Positions 8,536 through 16,299 of a DNA stretch of 16,755 nucleotides are shown here, piece after piece. The notes under the pieces were generated by a model that was not told where the DNA came from, ran no database searches, and was given only the letters and a program-made list of their open reading frames with translations. Made by a program: the position numbers and the translations under genes. Each line of letters starts with the position of its first letter. Position 1 is the stretch's first letter. Source of the stretch: Wocania_A sp964021735 (GTDB taxonomy: Bacteria > Bacteroidota > Bacteroidia > Flavobacteriales > Flavobacteriaceae). Location of the stretch: contig NZ_CAXIBN010000062.1 of assembly GCF_964021735.1 (NCBI RefSeq), positions 1-16,755 of the forward strand, in the 5' to 3' direction.

Positions 8536-11500
8536 TTAAAATTTAGCAGCTATATTAAAAAATACAGTTCTTGTTGTTGGTGGTGCTAAGTTCTCGAAAC
8601 CAACTGCGTTTGACCGTGTTGCATTCACAGCTTCGGGATCTACACCATTTAATTTACTTGAAATCATCCATACGTTGTTAGCTGATAGGCCAAGTGATAA
8701 TCCTCTAAAAGGTGTTCTGTCTATAAATTCTTTGCCAAAAGTGTAAGTTAAATTTACATTTCTTAATCTTACATGCGTGGCATCATATATATTAGCTTCA
8801 TTAATACCTAAGTTACCAGTACTACCCGTTATGGCAGCCCAGTAATTTTGAGGGGAAACTTCAATTGTATTTTCAATAAGGTTACCAGAACCATCATCTA
8901 CAACACCATCTACTACAAAGTTAGCTCTTTCTCCGTTAACCACTGTTGCAGCAGCAATACCAGAACGTTGTAAGGCGTGATTGGTGCCAGAGAAAATTTC
9001 TCCTCCTATGCTAGCGCTAACTAAGAAGCTAAATGAAAAGTTTTTGTACCTAAACATATTTGTAATCCCTAATAAGGCATCAGGCACTTGAGAACCTAAA
9101 ACATGCGTGTCTGGTGTGCCTTGTGGTAATCCTGCGTTTAAGAGCATTTTTCCAAAAAACGGACTAGACTCATCTTCAACCCTCCTAAACTTAGACCCGA
9201 CAATTACACCATAATCTTGACCTACATCTGCACTTATTCTAAAGTTATCAAAAGCTCCACCAGGTAAAGTAAAAGTAGTAACATCATCAGCCAATTCCTC
9301 TATGGTGTTTTCGTTTTTTGAGTAGTTAAGATCCATATCCCAAGTTAAACCATCATCATTATCTAAAATTCGCGTCTTTAAAGTTATTTCTATACCTTTA
9401 TTTTGTATGTTACCTGCATTTATCTTTTTTTCATTGTATCCACTAAAAGGATCTAAAGGAAGATCTATTAACTGATTTGTGGCATTTGTTTTATACCAAG
9501 CAACATCTAACCCTATTCTATTATTAAGAAAGCGAGCTTCTAAGCCTACTTCATAAGATTTAATCAACTCATTTACTACATCTGGGTTAAATAACACACT
9601 GTTTGTGCCCGCGGTAGTGTTTCCTAATGGGTCATTTCCGATAGTATACGAGTTATACAACTGATAAGGATTCAAATCATTACCTACCTCTGCATACGAG
9701 CCTCTTATTTTACCAAAAGTAAACCAACTTGGTAAGTCGCCCCCGTTTTTAGTTATCATATCAGAAATGACAATTGATGTACTAACAGATGAGTAGAAAA
9801 ATGATCTATTTTCTTTACTTAATGTAGAAGTCCAGTCATTACGTCCCGTGAAATCAACAAATAAATAGCCATCATAGTTTACTTGAAAAAGTCCATATAA
9901 CGAGTTTATTTTCTTTTGATTAAAGACTTGTTCTACTCTTGCAGGATCAACCCCATTGTTTAAGCTAAATAAATTAGGTACTAACAAGGTTCCTGAATTA
10001 CTATTTAATTCACTTCTTTCCTGAGACATTAAATTGCCACCTAAAGTAATTGATCCTCCAAATTTTCCAAAAAGATTATCTTTAGATGCGGCAATTAAGG
10101 CACTATAGTTTTGTTCGTTAAAGGTTCTTTTTCCTAAACCATAAGTAGAGTTGCTAGAGGTTCCAGCGAAAACCTTTGATTCGATATTAGTGGTATATAA
10201 ATCTGTACCAGCTCTTACTTCAGCTCTTAGCCAATCATTAAATTGATGCTTTAAAGTTCCTGTTAAAACAAAACGGTCTCTAGAGTCCCAACTTAAACGC
10301 CTTTTGTTAGCCCAATAAGGGTTAATTTGATTAGAGTTAGGGTCATACCATATTTGATTACCAAACTCATCTACTCCAGCAGAATATTGTCTAATATCAC
10401 GCGAACGCGGAAAGTTAATTAAGGTTTGGTATTGACTTAGTGCCCCAAAACCAGTTCTTGGTCTATTATTGGCTGTGGTTTTGTTGTATTGTACTTTGGT
10501 ATCAACTTCCCAATTTTTATTGGCTCCAAATTTCGACACACCTCTTGCTGTTAAGTTTAAACGCTCTAATGTAGCAGAAGGAGAAATTCCTTCATCATCC
10601 AAATAATTGGCAGAGGTATATATAGAACCATTTTCTGTTTGATTTTGGAATGATAGACTGTGATTTTGACTAAACCCATTTTTGTAGTAATTCCCAATAT
10701 TATCATAAGCTCTATCAAAAACAACAGATCCTTCATTTGGCCCTGTTTCTGTTTGTCCTTCAATTTTTGGTCCCCAACTAGAAGTGTCATATTCTCCATA
10801 AGCACCTAAAGAACCTTGCCCAAAAGAATCTTGCAAATCAGGTTTTGTAAAAATACTTTGAAAGCCTGTAGTTGCAGAATACGAAATACCTAAACCTTTA
10901 TTGGATTTACCAGTTTTCGTGGTAATTAAAATCACACCATTACCAGCACGAGAACCGTATAATGCTGCTGCAGAAGCACCTTTTAAAACAGATAAGCTTT
11001 CAATGTCTTCAGGGTTTATATCTGCTATACCATTACCCAAATCGGCTTCTGGACTCCAAAAGCCTTCATTACCAGCACCTGTAAAGTTATCTAACGGTGT
11101 GCCATCAACTACAATTAGTGGTTGGTTGTCACCTGTTAAAGAACTATATCCTCTTAATACAATTTTAGATGATCCAGCAGGGCCATTACTACCTTTTATA
11201 ACCTGTAACCCAGTTATTTTACCAGATAAGGCATTAACCATATTAGGTTCTCTTGATTCAGATATAGAAGCACCTTGAATCTCTTGAACAGAATATCCTA
11301 AAGATTTACGTTCTCTTTTAATACCTAAGGCAGTTACAACAACTTCGTCTAATTGACTAGCGTCTTCTACTAAGGATACATTAATAACTGTTTGATTGTT
11401 AACAGCAATTTCTTGATTAGTGTAGCCTATGTAAGAAACAACTAAGATAGCTGATTGGCTTGAAACAGTGATACTGTAATTACCATCAAAATCTGTAGAA

Positions 11501-11658
11501 ACACCATTGGTAGTTCCTTTAACAATAACATTTGCTCCTCCTAAAGGGATTCCTGTATTGCTGTCTGTAATAGTTCCAGTTACTGTGCTTTGGGCTTGCA
11601 TGCTTTGCATACTCAACAAGCAAAACACAAACATTAGTTTTAGTAATTTTTGAATCAT
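8536..11658 (-). CDS. SusC/RagA-family TonB-linked outer-membrane transporter
   Basis: A 1040-residue outer-membrane beta-barrel that imports ligand captured by the SusD partner, energised by TonB. In order: a signal peptide ending near MQAQ (residue 23); a carboxypeptidase-regulatory-like domain at about 25-98, with GTITDSNTGIPLGGANV and TDFDGNYSI; the TonB box-like DEVVVTALG at 104-112; a plug domain at about 113-250, with PLIVVDGTPLD, DINPEDIESLSVLKG, AAALYGSRAGNGVILITTK and the SusC-type LRG motif; and the barrel to the C-terminus. It ends in an aromatic residue (NIAAKF), as expected for BAM recognition. There is no N-terminal signalling (STN) domain, so it is not of the FecA/anti-sigma-coupled type. 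It is the first gene of the minus-strand block, facing a 740-base intergenic region that must carry its promoter. Confidence 0.97.
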   Translation of the reverse strand: MIQKLLKLMFVFCLLSMQSMQAQSTVTGTITDSNTGIPLGGANVIVKGTTNGVSTDFDGNYSITVSSQSAILVVSYIGYTNQEIAVNNQTVINVSLVEDASQLDEVVVTALGIKRERKSLGYSVQEIQGASISESREPNMVNALSGKITGLQVIKGSNGPAGSSKIVLRGYSSLTGDNQPLIVVDGTPLDNFTGAGNEGFWSPEADLGNGIADINPEDIESLSVLKGASAAALYGSRAGNGVILITTKTGKSNKGLGISYSATTGFQSIFTKPDLQDSFGQGSLGAYGEYDTSSWGPKIEGQTETGPNEGSVVFDRAYDNIGNYYKNGFSQNHSLSFQNQTENGSIYTSANYLDDEGISPSATLERLNLTARGVSKFGANKNWEVDTKVQYNKTTANNRPRTGFGALSQYQTLINFPRSRDIRQYSAGVDEFGNQIWYDPNSNQINPYWANKRRLSWDSRDRFVLTGTLKHQFNDWLRAEVRAGTDLYTTNIESKVFAGTSSNSTYGLGKRTFNEQNYSALIAASKDNLFGKFGGSITLGGNLMSQERSELNSNSGTLLVPNLFSLNNGVDPARVEQVFNQKKINSLYGLFQVNYDGYLFVDFTGRNDWTSTLSKENRSFFYSSVSTSIVISDMITKNGGDLPSWFTFGKIRGSYAEVGNDLNPYQLYNSYTIGNDPLGNTTAGTNSVLFNPDVVNELIKSYEVGLEARFLNNRIGLDVAWYKTNATNQLIDLPLDPFSGYNEKKINAGNIQNKGIEITLKTRILDNDDGLTWDMDLNYSKNENTIEELADDVTTFTLPGGAFDNFRISADVGQDYGVIVGSKFRRVEDESSPFFGKMLLNAGLPQGTPDTHVLGSQVPDALLGITNMFRYKNFSFSFLVSASIGGEIFSGTNHALQRSGIAAATVVNGERANFVVDGVVDDGSGNLIENTIEVSPQNYWAAITGSTGNLGINEANIYDATHVRLRNVNLTYTFGKEFIDRTPFRGLSLGLSANNVWMISSKLNGVDPEAVNATRSNAVGFENLAPPTTRTVFFNIAAKF

Positions 11659-11833
11659 AATTTTTTTGATTTAGTTTTTAATTTTGATTGCTTCAAGACT
11701 TGTTCTTGAGGGTTAATTTAGTTTTGGTTTTTTGTTTTATCATTTAATAAAAGTTTAAGTTAAAATGTTTAGTTTTTGATTAAATTTATGTTAAGATAAA
11801 AATAAGGATGGTAATTAGCAAAAAAATACAAGG

Positions 11834-11843
11834 ATTTGCAAAT
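11834..11843. promoter_or_regulatory. Perfect 10-bp palindrome, possible operator
   Basis: ATTTGCAAAT is a self-complementary 10-mer about 175 bases upstream of the SusC-like start. A related half-like TATGCAAAAT follows about 15 bases later. Size and symmetry would suit a LacI-family operator, but short AT-rich palindromes are common by chance and no second perfect copy was seen near the lacI-like gene. Confidence 0.2.
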
Positions 11844-12008
11844 AAACCATTATAATATGCAAAATATTTAATTATCCCATTGATATAAAATATAATATAT
11901 ATACAACACGTTTCTAATGACAAACAACAATTAATTGGCGATAAATGGTATTCGTGAAATTTTAGTTAAGAGTGTTAGTAACTTTTATTAAAAACAGCAA
12001 TGATCTAA

Positions 12009-12026
12009 ACGCAATATAAATTGCGT
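12009..12026. repeat. Inverted repeat ACGCAAT-N4-ATTGCGT
   Basis: Perfect 7-bp arms (12009-12015 and 12020-12026) flank the spacer ATAA in the divergent intergenic region. It is relatively GC-rich for its surroundings. No T-run follows on either strand, so a terminator is unlikely; an 18-bp dyad of this form would fit a dimeric regulator such as the LacI-type protein encoded at 14678. This is inference. Confidence 0.35.
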
Positions 12027-12234
12027 GCTTAATACTAAGATAGAGTAAATTAAAGTGTGATTGTCTTTTAAGATGTCAAAAACCACCTGTTTAAATGTTA
12101 AGTGGATTAAGTTTTAAATAAAATTAAAACATGAAATTTTGAATAAAATCACTTATCCACAATATGTAGTTGTCTATCATAAAAATTATGTTGTCTGTAT
12201 ATTTTGTTTAAAATTTCAAATATTTTGGTGGTAT

Positions 12235-12273
12235 ATTAGTTAGTAGGCTAAACGATTTAGCCTACTAACTAAT
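12235..12273. repeat. Perfect long inverted repeat, 18-bp arms, 3-base loop
   Basis: The left arm ATTAGTTAGTAGGCTAAA (12235-12252) is exactly complementary to the right arm at 12256-12273, separated by CGA. The near end lies 125 bases upstream of the nagB ATG. Neither side is followed by a T-run, so it does not look like an intrinsic terminator. It could be a protein-binding dyad, a hairpin in the nagB leader, or a boundary between the divergent units. Arms of this length and perfection are far beyond chance. Confidence 0.85.
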
Positions 12274-12398
12274 GCATTAATATTACTAATCTTAAATTAG
12301 TACTATAAAAATGTAAAGTGCAATTTTAAATAAGTATCTTTTTGTAGTTAAGCTTTTACTTACTTTATAAAAAAGATTAACTCTAATCAAGTTTTAAT

Positions 12399-14327
12399 AT
12401 GGAAGCAGATATTGCCAATTATGAGAGTGTTACTTATAAAACACCTGGGAAATTTGAAGACACTCGTTTTGAAAAAATTCATAATGTTATTTTCGAGTCT
12501 TCTCAAAAGGCATCAGTATTAGTAGCTCAAGAAATCGCAAATTTAATACGGGAGAAAAGCGCATTAAATGAATCTTGTGTATTGGGGCTAGCAACGGGTT
12601 CTTCACCAATAAAAGTGTATGAAGAATTGGTAAGAATGCATAAAGAAGAAGGTTTGAGTTTTGCAAATGTAATCACCTTTAATTTAGACGAGTATTTGTC
12701 AATGGATAAAACTAACATACAGAGTTATTTTTATTTCATGCATGAACATCTTTTCAATCATGTTGATATTCTGCCAGAAAATATTAATATTCCAGATGGT
12801 AAAGTAAAGGCAGAAGATTTATATCAATATTGTATAGATTACGAAATGAAAATTAAAGCACATGGTGGTATAGATTTTCAGCTTTTAGGAATAGGTAGAA
12901 CGGGACATATTGGTTTTAACGAACCTGGTTCTCATTTTAACTCTGGTACCAGAAGTATTACATTAGATCATATTACACGTATAGATGCTGCTCCTGCATT
13001 TCTTGGTATTGATAATGTACCTAGAAAAGCTATTACTATGGGTATTGGTACAGTACAAAGTGCTAAAAGAATAGTGCTTTTAGGTTGGGGAATAAGTAAA
13101 GCAAAAATTCTTAAAAAAACAATTGAGGGTGAAATCACTCCTCAGGTACCTGCAACCTATTTACAAGAACACAATAACACAACTTTTGTTTTAGACAAAG
13201 ATGCATCATCAGAATTAACTAGAGTAAAAACGCCTTGGTTAGTAACCTCTTGTGTATGGACAGATGTCTTAAAACTTAAAGCTGTTGTTTGGTTAAGTGC
13301 TTTAACAGATAAACCTTTTTTAAAATTAACAGACAAAGATTATAATGATAATGGGATGTCTAGTCTTTTAACTGAAGATGGTACTGCATACAATTTAAAT
13401 ATTAAAATGTTCAATAAAATGCAGCATACTATTACAGGGTGGCCTGGTGGAAAACCATTTGCAGATGATACTAATAGGCCAGAAAGAGCAACCCCAGAAA
13501 AAAAGAGAGTAATTATATTTAGCCCACATCCAGATGATGATATGATTTCTATGGGAGGTACTATAGATAGACTAGTAGAGCAAGGTCACGATGTACATGT
13601 TGCTTACCAAACATCTGGAAATATAGCAGTTTCTGATGAAGAGGCATTGAAGTTTGCAGAAATATCTAAATCGTTAAATGCAAATTCTGCTGAATCAGAT
13701 AGCATTATAGACTTTTTAAAAAGCAAAACAGATAACAATATAGATTCTATAGAAGTTAGAAAATTAAAAGGACTGATAAGACGAAGCGAATCGCTTGCAG
13801 CTACCAGGTATTTAGGAGTAGATGATTCAAACGTTCATTTTCTTGACTTACCATTTTACGAAACAGGAACTGTAAAAAAGAATAATCTTTCAGATGATGA
13901 TATAGGTATTATGTGTAGTCTAATCGAGCACGTAAAGCCACATCAAATATATGCAGCAGGCGATTTAGCAGACCCGCACGGAACCCACAAAGTTTGTTTA
14001 GATAGTTTGTTTGAAGCATTAAAAAAATTAAAGCACAATAGCTACATGAACGATTGCTGGGTATGGTTATACCGTGGCGCATGGCATGAGTGGGAGCCTT
14101 ATCAAATTGAAATGGCAGTACCAATGAGTCCAGATCAAGTACTAAAAAAGCGTCACGCCATTTTTTATCATCAATCTCAAAAAGATGGTGTTATGTTTCA
14201 AGGAGACGATTCTAGAGAATTTTGGGTACGTGTTGAAGACCGAAACAGGTTAACAGCAAAAAAGTATAATGATTTAGGGTTGGCAGATTATGCGGCTATT
14301 GAGGCTTTTAAACGTTACCAATTTTAA
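12399..14327 (+). CDS. nagB: Glucosamine-6-phosphate deaminase fused to PIG-L/LmbE deacetylase-like domain
   Basis: A cytoplasmic protein of 642 residues in two domains. Residues about 25-290 are NagB: phosphate-binding GLATGSSP at 63-70, NLDEY with Asp97 (catalytic base, E. coli Asp72), and GIGRTGHIGFNEPGS at 164-178 with His170 and Glu175 (E. coli His143 and Glu148). NagB converts glucosamine-6-phosphate to fructose-6-phosphate and ammonia. The position of E. coli Asp141 is Thr168. A linker leads to a PIG-L/LmbE domain from about 368, with the zinc motif SPHPDDD (His377, Asp380) and ADPHGTH (His527, His530). PIG-L enzymes remove N-acetyl groups from GlcNAc derivatives, so the fusion could supply the deacetylation step normally done by NagA; that is inference. 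This long form is usual in Bacteroidota. The ATG at 12399 is the first one after an in-frame stop about 15 bases upstream. It is divergent from the susC-like operon and 350 bases ahead of the lacI-like gene. Confidence 0.95.
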   Translation: MEADIANYESVTYKTPGKFEDTRFEKIHNVIFESSQKASVLVAQEIANLIREKSALNESCVLGLATGSSPIKVYEELVRMHKEEGLSFANVITFNLDEYLSMDKTNIQSYFYFMHEHLFNHVDILPENINIPDGKVKAEDLYQYCIDYEMKIKAHGGIDFQLLGIGRTGHIGFNEPGSHFNSGTRSITLDHITRIDAAPAFLGIDNVPRKAITMGIGTVQSAKRIVLLGWGISKAKILKKTIEGEITPQVPATYLQEHNNTTFVLDKDASSELTRVKTPWLVTSCVWTDVLKLKAVVWLSALTDKPFLKLTDKDYNDNGMSSLLTEDGTAYNLNIKMFNKMQHTITGWPGGKPFADDTNRPERATPEKKRVIIFSPHPDDDMISMGGTIDRLVEQGHDVHVAYQTSGNIAVSDEEALKFAEISKSLNANSAESDSIIDFLKSKTDNNIDSIEVRKLKGLIRRSESLAATRYLGVDDSNVHFLDLPFYETGTVKKNNLSDDDIGIMCSLIEHVKPHQIYAAGDLADPHGTHKVCLDSLFEALKKLKHNSYMNDCWVWLYRGAWHEWEPYQIEMAVPMSPDQVLKKRHAIFYHQSQKDGVMFQGDDSREFWVRVEDRNRLTAKKYNDLGLADYAAIEAFKRYQF

Positions 14328-14677
14328 TCAAGATAATAATAGCGTAAATAATTTTTATGGAGGATGAGGCAAATATATTTTAAAAGGAAATAAATATAAA
14401 AAAGTTCTAAATAAAAGCGATATTATTCATTTATAATATATTTTGAGTATAGGGATTAGTCAAACTACACTTAGCTTTTAATTAATAGCAGCGTTACAAT
14501 CTCATTTTTTTTAAGAAGAAAAAAGTAAGAGTTCGTAGCGCAGCTATTGTTTTTTTATCCCTTTTCTAATCGGGCTAACTTTTTTTGTTTCTACTTTCAA
14601 CAAATTTAAAGACAATATATGTTGCATTGTGTAATTTTGTAAATTGCATCCTCTATAAAATAAATATATAAACAGAA
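14328..14677. other. 350-base intergenic region between nagB and the lacI-like gene
   Basis: No credible gene is visible; the longest ATG-started frames are only a few codons. An AT-only hairpin (arms 14420-14426 and 14433-14439) precedes a short T-run, and a small GTAGCGCAGCTA element near 14537-14548 precedes seven T. Either could be a weak terminator for nagB, but neither is convincing. A -7-like TAATTTTG occurs near the right end. The length and these signals suggest the lacI-like gene is transcribed separately from nagB. Confidence 0.5.
14632..14639 (+). promoter_or_regulatory. Bacteroidota -7 element (TAATTTTG) ahead of the lacI-like gene
   Basis: An exact match to the TAnnTTTG consensus used by the Bacteroidota primary sigma factor, 38 bases before the ATG, which would leave a leader of about 25-33 bases. 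No TTG was found at the usual -33 distance, so the assignment rests on the -7 match and position only. Confidence 0.45.
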
Positions 14678-15685
14678 ATGGTTACTTTAAAACAATTAGC
14701 AAAAGAGTTAAATGTTTCAATATCTACAGTCTCTAAAGCTTTAAATAATAGCGAAGAAATTGGAGAAGAAACGATTAAGCGTGTTAAAGAACTTGCAGAT
14801 TTATATAATTACAAGCCAAATAAAGTAGCTTTAAGCTTAAAACAAAATAGAACAAATACAATTGGTGTTATTATACCAGATATTCTAAATCACTTTTTAT
14901 CAAAGGTTTTATTTGGAATTGAGCGAGAAGCCACACAACACGGATATAATATTATTACGTGTATTTCTAACGAATCTTTAAAAAAAGAAAAAGAAAGTTT
15001 GCAATTATTAGCAAACGGAAGCGTAGATGGATTTATTTTATGTGTATCAGAAGAAACACAAATAAAAAATGAAGTTGAGCATTTTAAAAAAACAATTAAG
15101 CAAGGTTTGCCAATAGTAATGTTTGATAGAGTTGCCCATGATGTATTGTGTGATAAAGTAATTGTTGATGACTTTGATGCAACCTACAGGGCTACAAAAA
15201 AATTGCTAAAGGAAAGCCGAAGGCAAATAGCTTTTATTAGTAATATTGATGATTTAAGCGTAGGTAAATTAAGAGAGAGAGGATATAAAAAAGCTATTTT
15301 AGAAAGTTCAGACCATAAAGCATTAGTTTTAAATATAAAAAAAGAAGACGATTCTCAAGACAAGATAAAAGCTTTTATGAAGGAGCACGAAGATATAGAT
15401 GCGGTAATTGCTGCAGATAGCGCCTCTGGTGTTATTGCTATTAATGTGGCTACAAATTTTGGTCTTAAAGTGCCAAAAGATATTTCGGTAATAGGATTTT
15501 CAAGTCAATCAGTGTCTAATCATTCCATACCACGACTAACTACTATAAGACAACATGCAAAAGAAATTGGAACAAATGCTGCACAAATGCTAGTTAAAAG
15601 ATTACAGAACGTGTCTGGAGAACAATCAGATTTTAAAACTAAAATAGTCAAAACAAGCTTAATCGAAAACGGCTCTACTTTATAA
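14678..15685 (+). CDS. LacI-family transcriptional regulator
   Basis: A 335-residue DNA-binding regulator. The N-terminal helix-turn-helix spans about residues 3-23 (TLKQLAKELNVSISTVSKAL). The hinge region KPNKVALSLKQNRTNTIGV follows at about 46-64, then a periplasmic-binding-protein-like effector domain to the end, with DGFILCVSEE near 117 and VIGFSSQSVSNHSIPRLTTIRQ near 270-291. Length and domain order are normal for the family, and the start is set by the position of the helix-turn-helix. These proteins usually repress sugar catabolic genes until a sugar or sugar phosphate binds. Its place beside nagB and the divergent susC-like operon points to local control by an amino-sugar metabolite, which is inference. 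It differs from the hybrid or ECF regulators often found with SusC/SusD pairs. Confidence 0.93.
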   Translation: MVTLKQLAKELNVSISTVSKALNNSEEIGEETIKRVKELADLYNYKPNKVALSLKQNRTNTIGVIIPDILNHFLSKVLFGIEREATQHGYNIITCISNESLKKEKESLQLLANGSVDGFILCVSEETQIKNEVEHFKKTIKQGLPIVMFDRVAHDVLCDKVIVDDFDATYRATKKLLKESRRQIAFISNIDDLSVGKLRERGYKKAILESSDHKALVLNIKKEDDSQDKIKAFMKEHEDIDAVIAADSASGVIAINVATNFGLKVPKDISVIGFSSQSVSNHSIPRLTTIRQHAKEIGTNAAQMLVKRLQNVSGEQSDFKTKIVKTSLIENGSTL

Positions 15686-16042
15686 GTTTTCAACAGTCAA
15701 TTGTTAATAACATTCATGCATTTTAACGTTTAATCGATAAAATCAATCACTTTATCGATTATATTTCTAATATTTGGCTATCTTGTCCTACTTTAGCAAC
15801 TCTTAATAAGCACCCAAATCAATTCCCCTCAGCTCATTAAGTTTCATTAATCCATTTCGTGACTTTATAGTCACAATTCCCTCATAGTGTTTAAAAAATC
15901 TATGCGTTTTTTTACGTTCGATTTTTAAGTTAATTATCCATTTTTCCCTCATCAAAGGTTTTGATTTTTCAAAATCTTCGATAGCATTTTAAATTTTAAA
16001 ATAAAACCGAGAAAAATAATTTTAACCTAAATCGAATTAATT
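15686..16042. other. 357-base intergenic region after the lacI-like gene
   Basis: No coding frame was recognised. The stretch holds a hairpin at 15731-15761, a small dyad GTGACT-TTAT-AGTCAC at 15859-15874, and three spaced copies of a TTCCCTCA-like word (15823-15831 with one extra C, 15877-15884, 15954-15961). These lie upstream of the small lipoprotein gene and may be its control region. No exact TAnnTTTG -7 element was found. Confidence 0.5.
15731..15761 (+). terminator. Hairpin after the lacI-like gene, possible weak terminator
   Basis: Perfect 11-bp arms TAATCGATAAA (15731-15741) and its complement (15751-15761) are separated by nine bases. It starts 45 bases after the lacI-like stop. 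The stem is AT-rich and the following ATATTTCTAATATTT is only a broken T-tract, so termination may be poor. An operator dyad is the alternative. Confidence 0.4.
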
Positions 16043-16189
16043 ATGAAAACTTTAAAAATTACTTTATTACTTGCTTTACTTTTAACTGTATTCGCTTCTT
16101 GTACTAAACAAGATTTAAATGAAGATGATGTTTTAACTGCTCCTGAAACTGAAGAAACTCCTTATACTGGAGGTAATGGACAAGATTAA
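16043..16189 (+). CDS. Small predicted lipoprotein, 48 residues
   Basis: A short gene encoding a 48-residue protein. The signal peptide MKTLKITLLLALLLTVFASC has a lipobox FASC with Cys20. The mature part is only 29 residues, acidic and polar (many Asp, Glu, Thr), ending in TGGNGQD. Reasons to believe it is real are the textbook lipoprotein signal, an A/T-rich leader like those of neighbouring genes, and a strong intrinsic terminator 21 bases after its stop. No function is recognised; the mature part is too small for an enzyme. It lies just upstream of an exported TPR protein on the same strand, and a signalling or partner role for that protein is possible but unproven. Confidence 0.8.
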   Translation: MKTLKITLLLALLLTVFASCTKQDLNEDDVLTAPETEETPYTGGNGQD

Positions 16190-16210
16190 TACAATAAAAT
16201 CTTAAAATAT

Positions 16211-16248
16211 AAAAGTCCTGATGCAATTTGCATTAGGACTTTTTTTTT
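16211..16248 (+). terminator. Strong Rho-independent terminator after the small lipoprotein gene
   Basis: Arms 16211-16226 and 16228-16243 pair over 16 positions with a single G-T wobble (core AAAGTCCT/AGGACTTT). The stem is followed by a run of nine T (16240-16248). The small lipoprotein gene is therefore its own transcript, separate from the TPR gene. Confidence 0.92.
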
Positions 16249-16264
16249 AGTAAAAAATTATAGA

Positions 16265-16272
16265 TACATTTG
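16265..16272 (+). promoter_or_regulatory. Bacteroidota -7 element (TACATTTG) ahead of the TPR gene
   Basis: An exact TAnnTTTG match 27 bases before the proposed TTG start and just after the terminator, which is where a new promoter is needed. A TTG at the -33 distance was not seen. A leader of about 15-22 bases would result, supporting the upstream TTG start. Confidence 0.45.
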
Positions 16273-16299
16273 AATACAAAGTAATAAGCTTCTTGTATA

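Larger units (their letters stand above)
11659..12398. other. 740-base divergent intergenic region (susC-like / nagB)
   Basis: No open frame of convincing coding character lies here. The region separates two divergent transcription units, so it should hold promoters and operators for both. It is very AT-rich. Visible structure: the palindrome ATTTGCAAAT at 11834-11843, a 7-bp inverted repeat with a four-base spacer at 12009-12026, and a perfect 18-bp-arm inverted repeat at 12235-12273. I found no exact TAnnTTTG element in the correct orientation and distance for either flanking gene, so the start sites are unknown. The length leaves room for a long 5' leader or a small RNA, for which I have no direct evidence. 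Confidence 0.6.

Noticed and set aside
10901..11278. 125-codon plus-strand frame inside the susC-like gene
   Set aside because: Antisense shadow of the conserved plug domain; the minus-strand frame is unmistakably coding.
12153..12161. TTATCCACA, a perfect DnaA-box sequence in the intergenic region
   Set aside because: A single copy with no cluster of further boxes and no dnaA, dnaN or other origin-associated gene in the window; most likely chance.
12235..12273. Reading the long inverted repeat as a bidirectional terminator
   Set aside because: Neither strand has a T-run after the stem and no gene ends nearby; both flanking genes point away from it.
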